The position numbers were made by a program, and so were the translations under genes. This document shows positions 42,735 to 51,105 of a stretch of 64,000 nt of DNA, one piece after another. Each line of letters begins with the position of its first letter. Positions within the stretch are counted from its first letter, which is position 1. Below the pieces are notes generated by a model. That model was not told where the DNA came from. It saw nothing but the letters and a program-made list of their open reading frames with translations, and did not search any database. This stretch comes from Streptomyces echinatus (GTDB lineage Bacteria; Actinomycetota; Actinomycetes; Streptomycetales; Streptomycetaceae), in the NCBI RefSeq assembly GCF_014203595.1, contig NZ_JACHJK010000014.1, positions 62,001-126,000 of the forward strand. The letters run 5' to 3'.

Positions 42735-43461
42735 CCTTGCCGGGGCCGGCCGAGCGGCCCGCGGGACGCGACGACGGCGGCGGGAACACCAGTTGCGGCA
42801 GGTCCGCTCCGTCGCGGAGACGGCGCAGCGGGCGCTGATGCATCCCCTCCCCCACCGGATCGACGCGCTGGCGCTGCGCGCCGCCCTGCTCGGCGCGTTC
42901 CGTGAACTCGTCCACCTGGAGCCGTTGTTGACACGGATCGCCGAGCGGCTGGACGACCGTGCCCGGCGGCAGATCACGGCCGTGGACGGCGTCCAGGACG
43001 GCGACCGGCCGGACGGGACCCCGGGCGCCCTGTTCACGGAGCGGTTCGCGACCGCGCTGCTGGTGGAGTTCCCGCCCGGGGAGCCCGTGGCCAGGCTCGT
43101 GCACTGCGGGCATCCCGAGCCGTTCCTGGTGGGGGCGGGCCGGGTACGCGGCCTGCTCCCCGACCGGCCCGGTGCGCCGCTCGGTCTCGGTGACCTGCTG
43201 GAGACGGCACCGGCGATGCAGACCGTTCCGTTCGGCCCGGGCGACCTGCTGCTGTACGCGGACGGGTTCATCGAGGCCCGTGACCGGCGTGGCCGGTTCT
43301 TCGGCCTGGCCGCCCGCCTCGATGCGCACGCCGGCCGGAACCTGGAGGCGATGGCGGCCGGGCTGCGCCGGGACCTGGTCCGCCATGTGCGCGGTGATCT
43401 GGACGACGACGCGGCGCCGGTGGCCCTGGAGCGGCTGCCCGAGGCGCCGGTCGCCCCCTGA
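42735..43461 (+). pseudogene. Truncated PP2C/SpoIIE-type phosphatase
   Basis: The frame reads REHQLRQVRSVAETAQRALM, the usual entry into the streptomycete RsbU-like PP2C domain, but jumps from LPHRIDALAL directly to RAALLGAFRELVHLEP. The segment that normally holds GGDxY and DVxGKG, the metal-binding residues, is missing. It resumes with FATALLVEFPPGEPVARLVH, CGHPEPFLVGAG and LLYADGFIEARDRRGRFFGL. The membrane N-terminus and a start codon are also absent. An internal and 5' deletion leave no catalytic site, so I call it a pseudogene. Confidence 0.75.
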
Positions 43462-43585
43462 CGGACACGGGCGTACCGGCTCGCGACGGGACCGGTTCCG
43501 GACCCTTTTCACCGTCCGCGGTCCGGCCGGTCACGCGGTCGCCGATGATGGGCAGGACGTAGCCGGCGAGGGGAGGGATGCGGCC

Positions 43586-44164
43586 GTGGGCTGGACGACC
43601 GAGGAGTTCGGGGACTCCCACGAGGGCATCGTGGGAGCCGTCCTGGCGGACGGCAGTGAGCCGAAGCCCGCGTACTTCGACATCGGCAGCGGCGCCGAGA
43701 CGTACCGCACCAGCGAGTGGTGGGCGTACGACGGCAGCGTGACCAGGCCGAGGGCGGCGGCGGTGCGGGCCTCGTGCAGCTGCGGCTGGCGCGGGCCGAG
43801 CACCCCCGTCCCGTGGGACGAACTCGACACGGACGGCCTGGAGGAGCTGGACGTCTCGGGGCCGCGCCGGGACTGGAGCGAGCACATCCGGGCGGTCGAG
43901 CGGCAGACGGTGCCGCTGCCGGCCGACCTGGCCGGGCTGCTGAACGCCCTGGAGGACAAGCTGATCCCGCTGGCCGAGGACGCGCCCGCCGCCGCCTTGC
44001 GGGCCGTGGCCGCGCTGGACCGGCTGACCCGGCGGGCCGGCCGGGAAGCGGCCTGCGTGCTGGAGGAGGAAGGCGACCAGCGGTGGGAGGCCCTCGGCCG
44101 GGCCCTGGGCATCGGCGCGGACCGGGCCCGGTCCCTGGTGACGCGGTATCTGCTGCTGCGGTGA
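43586..44164 (+). CDS. Conserved hypothetical protein
   Basis: A 192-residue soluble acidic protein. GTG 43586 follows GGGAGGG at 8 bases. N-terminal GWTTEEFGDSHEGIVGAVLA, a SCSCGWRGPSTPVPWDEL segment with two Cys, and a helical C-terminus (AALRAVAALDRLTRRAGREA, ALGIGADRARSLVTRYLLLR) resembling a small DNA-binding helical bundle. I do not recognise the family. It stands alone before a 390-base gap. Confidence 0.7.
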   Translation: MGWTTEEFGDSHEGIVGAVLADGSEPKPAYFDIGSGAETYRTSEWWAYDGSVTRPRAAAVRASCSCGWRGPSTPVPWDELDTDGLEELDVSGPRRDWSEHIRAVERQTVPLPADLAGLLNALEDKLIPLAEDAPAAALRAVAALDRLTRRAGREAACVLEEEGDQRWEALGRALGIGADRARSLVTRYLLLR

Positions 44165-44554
44165 ACCGAGGTGGCGGGCCGGCATGCGCACCCGCGCGCC
44201 GGCCGGCCGACCCGGGCCGCCCTCCTCGTGGGTCTCCATGCCGCCCCCGGCCTTCGGTGAACGGACGACGGCTCCCGCCTGGCACCCGACAACCGACACC
44301 TGCCGCCTGCCGCCTGACACCTGCCGCCTGGCCACGGGGCGGTCCGAGGCCGGGCGTGGCGGCCATGAGAAGCCCGTCGGTCGTCGCCACGCGGAGTGAG
44401 CGGGCCTCGAAGTGCCGCGCATGCGGAATGTCCCCCGCCGCCAGGGGGCCGCCTCCCCTGTCCGGCCCAATGACGGTGCGCCGGAGGGGCGGGCGGGCGT
44501 GACCGGTGTGACCGTGGGGAGGGAAGCGCGGACCACGAGTGGCGAGGAGAGGGC
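44165..44554. repeat. Gap with CACCTGCCGCCTG short tandem repeats
   Basis: No gene is supported here. At about 44296-44332 the words CACCTGCCGCCTG and CCGCCTG are reiterated (GACACCTGCCGCCTGCCGCC, then CTGACACCTGCCGCCTGG). The gap should contain the promoter of the hydrogenase-associated operon starting at 44555; I could not pick out a confident -35/-10 pair. Confidence 0.5.
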
Positions 44555-46054
44555 GTGGTGAACGGAGCCGGCGAAGGCTGTGCGCAGCTGAGTGCCGTGG
44601 CGGACGCCGTGCTGTACGAGGGCTACCTGCTCTATCCGTATCGCCGGTCCTCGGCGAAGAACCGGGTCCGCTGGCAGTTCGGCGTACTGCTGCCCCGCGA
44701 CTGGGTGGAGCGGGAGGGACCGGTCACACCGGGGATCTCCGGCTCCGCCGACTCCTGGTACCAGCAGACCGAGTGCCTGCTGCGGGTGCGGCACGGCGAC
44801 GCGGCCGTACGGGTGCGCGTGCGGTACCTGCAGCTGCAGTACAAGCAGGTGGAGGCGGCCGACGGGGACGGCGGGCACCGCCCGGTCGAGTCGTTGCGCA
44901 CGGCCGACGGGATCACCCGGCTGTCCTTCGAGGAGGCCGTGCCCCGCGAGACCGAACTGGTGCTCTCCCTGGCGGAGCTGTCGGGGGACGGCCGGACCTT
45001 CTTCGTGGGGGCGTCGGCCGGGGAGGATCACGAGCCGTTGCCGGCCGGAGCGGGGCGGACGGTGCGACGGCGCCGGGAGGTGCGGGCGGCGGCGACGGTC
45101 GTGGCCGAGCCGCTGGCCCCGCAGCTGTACCGGCTGCGCGTGCGCACGGAGAACTCCGGCGAGGCGCAGGACCCCGGAGCTCCGCGGGGTGCGGCACTGG
45201 GGCAGGCGATGCTCGCCACGCACACCCTCCTCGCCGGCGACGGCGTCGATTTCGTGTCGCTGATCGATCCGCCGGCCTCTCTCGCGGAGCACGCACGCGG
45301 CTGCCGCAACGCGTTCACGTTCCCCGTGCTCGGCGGGGCACCGCCGCAGGCGGCCGGCGGCGAGGACGGGGCGACGGGCGCGTTCGTGCTCTCCGCGCCG
45401 ATCATCCTCCCGGACCATCCGCAGGTGGCGCCGGAGAGCCCCGGTGACCTGCACGACGCGGCGGAGATCGACGAGATCCTCACGCTGCGCACCATGCTGC
45501 TGACCGACGAGGAGAAGGCCGAGGCGCGGGCCACCGACCCGCGGGCCGCCCGGATCCTCGACCGCGTGGACACCATGCCCCCGGAGGTGTTCGCCCGGCT
45601 GCACGGCACGATCCGCTCGCTGACCCCCGCTCAGGCACCGCCCGCGGACCGGCCCGCCTGGTGGCAGGAGGGCGGGGACGACGGCCTGGCCCCCACGACG
45701 GACACCGTACTGGTGAGCGGGGTGCCCGTGGGCGGCGGCAGCCGGGTGCGGCTGCGCCCGCGCGGGCGGGGCGCCGACGCCCAGGACATGTTCCTGGAGG
45801 GGCGGACCGCACAGGTCGCCGCCGTCTTCCACGACGTGGACGGCAGTGTCCACCTGGCCGTCACCGTGGACGACGATCCCGCCGCCGAACTGCACGGCTG
45901 GTACGGCCGGTTCCACTACTTCCGGCCCGACGAGGTCGAGGTCCTGGACGGCGCGGACGCACCGGGTCCGGTCCGTCCGCCCCGGCCGCACTCCCCCCGG
46001 CCCGCGCGTCCGGCCGACCGCCCCGAGAGAGGACGGTCCGATGCACACGCCTGA
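44555..46054 (+). CDS. Hydrogenase-locus-associated conserved protein
   Basis: A 499-residue soluble protein of unknown biochemical role. It begins ADAVLYEGYLLYPYRRSSAK, has a long beta-rich middle, a helical section (EIDEILTLRTMLLTDEEKAE) and a C-terminal small domain (VHLAVTVDDDPAAELHGWYG, RFHYFRPDEVEVLDG). Its placement 121 bases upstream of, and in line with, the hydrogenase small subunit suggests a role in assembly, as the first gene of the operon; this is inference. Two GTG codons (44555, 44558) follow GAGGAGAGG; the second is better spaced. Confidence 0.75.
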   Translation: MVNGAGEGCAQLSAVADAVLYEGYLLYPYRRSSAKNRVRWQFGVLLPRDWVEREGPVTPGISGSADSWYQQTECLLRVRHGDAAVRVRVRYLQLQYKQVEAADGDGGHRPVESLRTADGITRLSFEEAVPRETELVLSLAELSGDGRTFFVGASAGEDHEPLPAGAGRTVRRRREVRAAATVVAEPLAPQLYRLRVRTENSGEAQDPGAPRGAALGQAMLATHTLLAGDGVDFVSLIDPPASLAEHARGCRNAFTFPVLGGAPPQAAGGEDGATGAFVLSAPIILPDHPQVAPESPGDLHDAAEIDEILTLRTMLLTDEEKAEARATDPRAARILDRVDTMPPEVFARLHGTIRSLTPAQAPPADRPAWWQEGGDDGLAPTTDTVLVSGVPVGGGSRVRLRPRGRGADAQDMFLEGRTAQVAAVFHDVDGSVHLAVTVDDDPAAELHGWYGRFHYFRPDEVEVLDGADAPGPVRPPRPHSPRPARPADRPERGRSDAHA

Positions 46055-46175
46055 CGTGCCGGCGCGCCGGCACCGGACGGCCGGCGGCCCCGGCGAACCC
46101 CCGCACCGACCCTCGCGGCCCCGTCGGCCGCGTCCTAGACGGTTTTCGTAACCGGCTGCAACGGAGGCCCCAGAG

Positions 46176-47264
46176 ATGACCACACAGAGCGGTACCAGCG
46201 AAGTCCGCGGCGAGCCCAGCAGGGCCGAGGCGCGGGAGGGGTTCGACGAGATCACCATCCTCTGGATCTCGGAGGGCATGAGCTGCGACGGCGACACCGT
46301 GTCGCTGACCGCGGCGGGCCAGCCGTCGATCGAGGACGTGGTGCTCGGGCTGATCCCGGGCCTGCCGAAGGTGAACCTGGTCAACAAGGTGCTCTCGCCG
46401 AGCCTGGGCGGCGAGGACTTCCTCGCCCCGTACCGGGCGGCGGCGCGTGGCGAGCTGGAGCCGTTCATCCTCGTCATCGAGGGCTCGATCCCCAACCAGA
46501 ACATCATCGAGGGCGACGGCTACTGGACGTCGTTCGGCAACCACCCGGACACCGGTGAGCCGCAGACGTTGAACGAGTGGATCGACGATCTCGCCCCGAA
46601 GGCCTGGGCGGTGGTCGCCGCCGGCACCTGCGCGACGTTCGGCGGCATCCACGCCATGGCCGGCAACCCGACCGGCTGCATGGGCCTCGCCGACTACCTG
46701 GGCTGGGAGTTCAAGGCGCGGTCGGGGCTGCCGGTGGTCAACGTGCCGGGCTGTCCGATCCAGCCGGAGAACTTCATGGAGACCCTGGTCTGGGTGCTCC
46801 AGCACGCGGCCGGCGCCGCTCCCCCGCCGCCGCTGGACCACATGCTGCGCCCGCAGTGGCTGTTCGGGAAGACCGTGCACGAGGGCTGCGACCGGGCCGC
46901 GTACTACGAGCAGGGCGACTTCGCGCGGGACTACAACTCCCCCAAGTGCCAGGTGAAGGTGGGCTGCTGGGGCCCGGTCGTCAACTGCAACGTGCCCAAG
47001 CGCGGCTGGATGGCCGGGATCGGCGGCTGCCCGAACGTCGGCGGCATCTGCATCGGCTGCACCATGCCGAGCTTCCCCGACGCCTTCATGCCGTTCATGG
47101 ACGAACCCCCGGGCGGCACGCTGTCGACGATGGTGATCAGGCCGTACGGGGCGGTCATCCGCCGGCTGCGCGGGCTGACCAACGACATGGTGAACCACGA
47201 GCCCAAGTGGCGCCACAACAAGCGCAAGCTGACCAGCGGTTACGACCCGCACTGGCGCGCGTGA
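46176..47264 (+). CDS. hhyS: [NiFe]-hydrogenase group 1h small subunit
   Basis: A 362-residue electron-transfer subunit. Its N-terminus holds the group 1h (actinobacterial) proximal-cluster motif EGMSCDGD, in which the fourth ligand position is Asp40 instead of Cys (Cys37-x-x-Asp40), as in the Ralstonia H16 actinobacterial-type enzyme. Further cluster Cys occur in AAGTCATFGG, NVPGCPIQ, SPKCQVKVGCWGP, NCNVPKRGW and GGCPNVGGICIGCTMP. There is no Tat signal and no membrane anchor, as known for group 1h. These enzymes oxidise H2 down to atmospheric levels in air. ATG 46176 follows GGAGG. Confidence 0.95.
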   Translation: MTTQSGTSEVRGEPSRAEAREGFDEITILWISEGMSCDGDTVSLTAAGQPSIEDVVLGLIPGLPKVNLVNKVLSPSLGGEDFLAPYRAAARGELEPFILVIEGSIPNQNIIEGDGYWTSFGNHPDTGEPQTLNEWIDDLAPKAWAVVAAGTCATFGGIHAMAGNPTGCMGLADYLGWEFKARSGLPVVNVPGCPIQPENFMETLVWVLQHAAGAAPPPPLDHMLRPQWLFGKTVHEGCDRAAYYEQGDFARDYNSPKCQVKVGCWGPVVNCNVPKRGWMAGIGGCPNVGGICIGCTMPSFPDAFMPFMDEPPGGTLSTMVIRPYGAVIRRLRGLTNDMVNHEPKWRHNKRKLTSGYDPHWRA

Positions 47265-47340
47265 CCCCGCCGGTGACCGCGCCCGTCCCGCATCCCGCCA
47301 TCACATCGCCGAACCCGAACAGCGAGGGGCAGTACCGCAG

Positions 47341-49134
47341 ATGACCACCACCGAGTCCAGGCAAGCAGGACGCAAACCCGCCCAGATCGTGGACATGTCC
47401 TGGGATCCGATCACCCGGATCATCGGCAACCTGGGTATCTACACGAAGATCGACTTCGCCAACCGGGAAGTCGTGGAGTGCCACAGCACCTCGTCGCTGT
47501 TCCGCGGCTATTCGGTGTTCATGAAGGGCAAGGACCCGCGGGACGCCGGGTTCATCACCTCGCGGATCTGCGGCATCTGCGGCGACAACCACACCACCTG
47601 CTCCAACTACGCACAGCAGATGGCCTACGGCGTGAAGCCGCCCAAGCTGGCCGAGCACATCACCAACCTGGGCGAGGCGGCGGAGTACATCTTCGACCAC
47701 ACGATCTTCCAGGACAACCTGGTCTTCGTGGACTTCTGCGAGGCGATGGTCAAGGCCACCAACCCCAGTGTGCTGGCCCGCGCCGAGCGCACCGACGCGC
47801 CCCGCGGGGACGTGCACGGCTACCGGACCATCGCCGACATCATGAAGGCCTTCAACCCCTTCGAGGGCGAGGTCTACAAGGAGGCGCTCAAGGTCAGCCG
47901 GATCACCCGGGAGATGTTCTGCCTGATGGAGGGGCGCCATGTGCACCCCTCCACGCTGTACCCGGGCGGGGTCGGCACGATGCCGCAGCCGAACACGTTC
48001 ACCGACTACCTCAGCCGCCTGATGCACGTCATCGACTTCATCAAGAAGGCGGTGGCGATGAACGACGACGTCTTCGACTTCTTCTACGAGGCCCTGCCGG
48101 GCTACGAGGAGGTCGGCAAGCGCCGCATCATGCTGGGCTGCTGGGGCGCCTTCCAGAACCCGGACGTCGTCGACTACCGCTACGCGACGATGAACGAGTG
48201 GGGCCGGGCGATGTACGTCACCCCGGGCATCGTCGTGGACGGCAAACTGGTCACCAACAACCTCATCGACATCAACCTCGGCCTGCGCATCATGCTGGGC
48301 AGTTCGTTCTACGAGGACTGGGTCAACGAGGACCCGTTCGTCACCCACGACCCGCTCGGCAACCCCGTCGACATGCGCCACCCGTGGAACCAGACCACGG
48401 TGCCGGTACCGCAGAAGCGGGACTTCGAGGGCAACTACAGCTGGGTGATGAGCCCCCGCTGGTACCACCCGGAGACCGGCGAGCACCTCGCCCTGGACAC
48501 CGGCGGCGGCCCCCTCGCCCGGCTCTGGTCGACCGCGCTGAGCGGCCTCGTCGACACGCCGTACGTCAAGGCGACCGGCGGCGGTATCCGCATCACCCTG
48601 CCCAAGGGCGAGAAGCTGCCGGAGACGACCCTGGAGTGGCGCATCCCGAAGTGGAGCAACACCCTCGAACGGGACCGCGCCCGGCCCTACTTCATCGCCT
48701 ACGCCGCCGCCATGGCCCTGCAGTTCCTGGAGGAGGCCATGGGGATGCTCAAGAGCGGCGACACGAAGGTGTACGAGAACTTCGAGGTGCCGGACGAGTC
48801 GATCGGCTGCGGCTTCCACGAGGCGGTGCGCGGTGTGCTCTCGCACCACCTGGTGATCCGGGACAAGAAGATCGCCAACTACCACCCGTACCCGCCGACC
48901 CCGTGGAACGCCAGCCCCCGCGACATCTACGGCACACCGGGCCCCTACGAGGACGCCGTCCAGGGCCAGCCGATCTTCGAGGAGAACGGCCCCGACGACT
49001 TCAAGGGCGTCGACATCATGCGCACCGTCCGCAGCTTCGACCCCTGTCTGCCCTGCGGCGTCCACATGTACATGGGCAAGGGCAAGACCCTGACCACCGT
49101 GCACTCGCCGACCTACGGAGCCAACCATGGCTGA
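47341..49134 (+). CDS. hhyL: [NiFe]-hydrogenase group 1h large (catalytic) subunit
   Basis: A 597-residue subunit carrying the Ni-Fe(CN)2CO site. L1 motif RICGICGDNHTTC (Cys77, Cys80, His84) and L2 motif SFDPCLPCGVH (Cys569, Cys572, His575) supply the four Ni ligands. Beyond His575 a 22-residue tail (ending YGANHG) should be removed by the protease encoded at 56775 after metal insertion. The sequence PITRIIGNLGIYTKID marks the start of the conserved fold. Separated from hhyS by 76 bases; the last eight bases overlap the next gene. Partner of HhyS in H2 uptake. Confidence 0.96.
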   Translation: MTTTESRQAGRKPAQIVDMSWDPITRIIGNLGIYTKIDFANREVVECHSTSSLFRGYSVFMKGKDPRDAGFITSRICGICGDNHTTCSNYAQQMAYGVKPPKLAEHITNLGEAAEYIFDHTIFQDNLVFVDFCEAMVKATNPSVLARAERTDAPRGDVHGYRTIADIMKAFNPFEGEVYKEALKVSRITREMFCLMEGRHVHPSTLYPGGVGTMPQPNTFTDYLSRLMHVIDFIKKAVAMNDDVFDFFYEALPGYEEVGKRRIMLGCWGAFQNPDVVDYRYATMNEWGRAMYVTPGIVVDGKLVTNNLIDINLGLRIMLGSSFYEDWVNEDPFVTHDPLGNPVDMRHPWNQTTVPVPQKRDFEGNYSWVMSPRWYHPETGEHLALDTGGGPLARLWSTALSGLVDTPYVKATGGGIRITLPKGEKLPETTLEWRIPKWSNTLERDRARPYFIAYAAAMALQFLEEAMGMLKSGDTKVYENFEVPDESIGCGFHEAVRGVLSHHLVIRDKKIANYHPYPPTPWNASPRDIYGTPGPYEDAVQGQPIFEENGPDDFKGVDIMRTVRSFDPCLPCGVHMYMGKGKTLTTVHSPTYGANHG

Positions 49135-49681
49135 GGCCGCCGGGCGGCTGCCCGACCCGGCGGTGGAGGCGCGGCTCGCCCGTCTCGACGAGGTGCTGGC
49201 CGGGCTGGAGGACACACCCGGCCCCGCGCTGGAGGCGGTGCGGCTGCTGACCGAGGTCTACGGCGAGGCCCTCGCCCGGGTCCTGGACCACGCGGACGAG
49301 CGGATGGGCAGCGTGCTCACCGGTGACGAGCTGCTCGGGCACCTGCTGGTGCTGCACGAGATCCACCCGGAGCCGGCGGAGACCCGTGCCGCCCGCGCGG
49401 TGGAGAAGCTGCGCCCCGCCGTGCGCGAGCGCGGCGGCGACCTGGTGTGGTCCGGCGTCGACGGGCAGGTGGCGCGGGTCCGGCTGGACGGCGGCGGTGG
49501 CTGCGGTTCCGGGTGCGGCGGCGGGTCGGCCGATGTCGTCGCGGCCGTGCGGGCCGCCGTCCTCGCGGTGGCCCCGGAGCTGGATTCGGTCGAGGTGGTC
49601 ACCGCGGAGCGCGAGGCGCCTTCGGCGTTCGTACCGCTGAGCACGATCAAGCGCCGGGCCGTGCCCCAGGAGGCGCGGTGA
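49127..49681 (+). CDS. NifU C-terminal-like protein of the hydrogenase operon
   Basis: A 184-residue protein. Helical N-terminus (about 10-95), then a NifU-like domain with the Cys motif GGGCGSGCGGGSADVVAAVR, a variant of the usual CxxC site of Fe-S scaffold proteins, and the typical end VAPELDSVEVV. It may deliver Fe-S clusters to HhyS. ATG 49127 overlaps the large-subunit stop by eight bases, so it is translationally coupled. Confidence 0.8.
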   Translation: MAEAAGRLPDPAVEARLARLDEVLAGLEDTPGPALEAVRLLTEVYGEALARVLDHADERMGSVLTGDELLGHLLVLHEIHPEPAETRAARAVEKLRPAVRERGGDLVWSGVDGQVARVRLDGGGGCGSGCGGGSADVVAAVRAAVLAVAPELDSVEVVTAEREAPSAFVPLSTIKRRAVPQEAR

Positions 49682-50274
49682 GCGTGGACGGCGCACTCGC
49701 CCGGGTGATCCGCTCCGCCGCCGGGCGCGCGGAGCGGACCGAGGCCGAGACGTGCGAGCTGTGCGCCGCCGATGTCGCCGCGGAACATCCGCACCTGTAC
49801 GACACCGGTGCCGCCGAGGTGCGGTGCGTGTGCCGGCCCTGCTCGGTGCTGTTCGCCGACGACGGGGCGGGCGAGGGCCGCTACCGGCTCGTGCCCCGGC
49901 GCCGGCTGCGGCTGCCGCCGGTCGACACGGGGGTGCTGGGGGTCCCGGTGGGGCTGGTGTTCTTCGTCCCGCGCGCCGACGGCACCGTCACCGCGCAGGG
50001 ACCGAGCCCGGCCGGGGCCATGCGCTGGGAGGTGGACCCGGCGGCCTGGCAGCGGCTGGTGGCCGCGGTTCCGCAGCTCGCCACCATGACCCCGGACGTG
50101 GAGGCGCTGCTGGTCAACACCGTGCGCGGCCTCGACGCACACTGGATCGTGCCGGTCGACGACTGCTACCGGATGGTCGCCCTGGTCCGCCGCGAGTGGC
50201 GGGGCCTGTCCGGTGGCGGTGAGGTCTGGCCGGCCGTAGAACAGTTCTTCAGGGAGCTGACCGAGCGGTCGTGA
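49678..50274 (+). CDS. DUF5947-like hydrogenase-associated protein
   Basis: A 198-residue soluble protein. Four Cys near the N-terminus (CELCAADV and CVCRPCSVLF) could bind zinc or an Fe-S cluster. The C-terminal half contains MTPDVEALLVNTVRGLDAHW and IVPVDDCYRMVALVRREWRG. Such proteins occur in actinobacterial hydrogenase operons; I identify it with DUF5947 from memory, and its function is not known. GTG 49678 overlaps the upstream stop by four bases. Confidence 0.75.
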   Translation: MSVDGALARVIRSAAGRAERTEAETCELCAADVAAEHPHLYDTGAAEVRCVCRPCSVLFADDGAGEGRYRLVPRRRLRLPPVDTGVLGVPVGLVFFVPRADGTVTAQGPSPAGAMRWEVDPAAWQRLVAAVPQLATMTPDVEALLVNTVRGLDAHWIVPVDDCYRMVALVRREWRGLSGGGEVWPAVEQFFRELTERS

Positions 50275-50294
50275 GACCCGGAAGGAGAACGGAC

Positions 50295-50501
50295 ATGGGC
50301 AGCATCCGAGTGGGCCGCCCCCAGGCCAGGCCCGACACGCCCTCCCACGTGCGCGGACTGCACCAGGGCAACAGGGGCCCCTACAAGCACCAGACCGGAC
50401 ACCACAAGGACGGCAGCTCCGACGCCCGCCGCTCCACCGGTATCCACTGGAAGCGGCATGACGCCCTGGTGAAGGACATGCCGAACATCTCGCCGGGATG
50501 A
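50295..50501 (+). CDS. Small basic hydrogenase-operon protein
   Basis: A 68-residue, Arg/His/Gly-rich protein (MGSIRVGRPQARPD, HVRGLHQGNRGPYKHQTGHH, RRSTGIHWKRHDALV). No known domain. ATG 50295 follows GAAGGAGAA at good spacing, and the gene sits in line with operon members on both sides (21 and 19 bases). Histidines could bind metal, but this is speculation. Confidence 0.7.
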   Translation: MGSIRVGRPQARPDTPSHVRGLHQGNRGPYKHQTGHHKDGSSDARRSTGIHWKRHDALVKDMPNISPG

Positions 50502-50520
50502 GAGAGCAGGAAGTGATGCC

Positions 50521-50712
50521 ATGAACCTGGCCATGAGGAGACGCAAGACCCTGCGAACGGGGATGTCGGGACGGCAGCTGCTCGTGGCGCAGGCCGCCCT
50601 GGTCGGCGGCGTGATCACGGCCCTGTTCGTCAAGGAGTTCCCGGGCATCGTGCGCGAGCTGCGGATCTACCGGATGACCGGGGGGCTGCGCGCCCACCGC
50701 CGGTATCCGTGA
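50521..50712 (+). CDS. Small single-pass membrane protein (DUF6893-like)
   Basis: A 63-residue protein: basic N-terminus (MRRRKTLRTG), one predicted membrane helix (about 20-38, LLVAQAALVGGVITALFV) and basic C-terminus. It lies between two hydrogenase genes. A membrane link for the otherwise soluble hydrogenase is conceivable. The DUF name is given from memory. Confidence 0.72.
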   Translation: MNLAMRRRKTLRTGMSGRQLLVAQAALVGGVITALFVKEFPGIVRELRIYRMTGGLRAHRRYP

Positions 50713-50719
50713 GGCCGGC

Positions 50720-51061
50720 GTGCACGAACTGTCGATCGCGACCGCGATCGTGGAGCAGGCCGGGGAGATCGCCCGGGCGGACGGCGCCGGCGGTGTCTCG
50801 TCGGTGACCGTCCGCGTCGGTGAACTGGCGGGGGTGGTGCCGGACGCGCTGCACTTCGCCTTCGAGGTGGCCCGCGACGGCACCGCCCTGGCGGCCGCCC
50901 GGCTCGTGGTCGAGCAGGTGCCCGGGCGGGCCTGGTGCGGGGAGTGCGCCGAGGAGTTCGCGGTCGGCATGCCCCCGTTCTTCTGGTGCCCGCGCTGCGA
51001 CCGGCCGTCGCGGGAGCTGCGCAGCGGCCGCGAACTGGAGATCACCGGCGTGCAGAGCTGA
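50720..51061 (+). CDS. hypA: Hydrogenase nickel-insertion protein HypA
   Basis: A 113-residue nickel chaperone. The N-terminal MHELSIATAIVEQA contains the Ni-binding Met-His, and the zinc domain has two Cys pairs (WCGECAEEF and WCPRCDRPS). It acts with HypB to deliver nickel to the large subunit. GTG 50720 lies 7 bases after the previous stop. Last gene of the plus-strand operon, facing hypE across a shared hairpin. Confidence 0.93.
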   Translation: MHELSIATAIVEQAGEIARADGAGGVSSVTVRVGELAGVVPDALHFAFEVARDGTALAAARLVVEQVPGRAWCGECAEEFAVGMPPFFWCPRCDRPSRELRSGRELEITGVQS

Positions 51062-51091
51062 CCGGCCCCGCCTTCGTGGCGGGGCCGGTCA
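51059..51091. terminator. Bidirectional hairpin terminator between hypA and hypE
   Basis: TGACCGGCCCCGCC (51059-51072) and GGCGGGGCCGGTCA (51078-51091) are perfectly complementary around TTCGT. The left arm includes the hypA stop; hypE ends at 51106 on the other strand. Good terminator for both converging hydrogenase operons. Confidence 0.85.
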
Positions 51092-51105
51092 CGGTCCGGG
51101 CGGGG

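Noticed and set aside
46176..47264. Tat signal peptide on the hydrogenase small subunit
   Set aside because: The N-terminus lacks twin Arg followed by a hydrophobic stretch; group 1h subunits are known to lack it.
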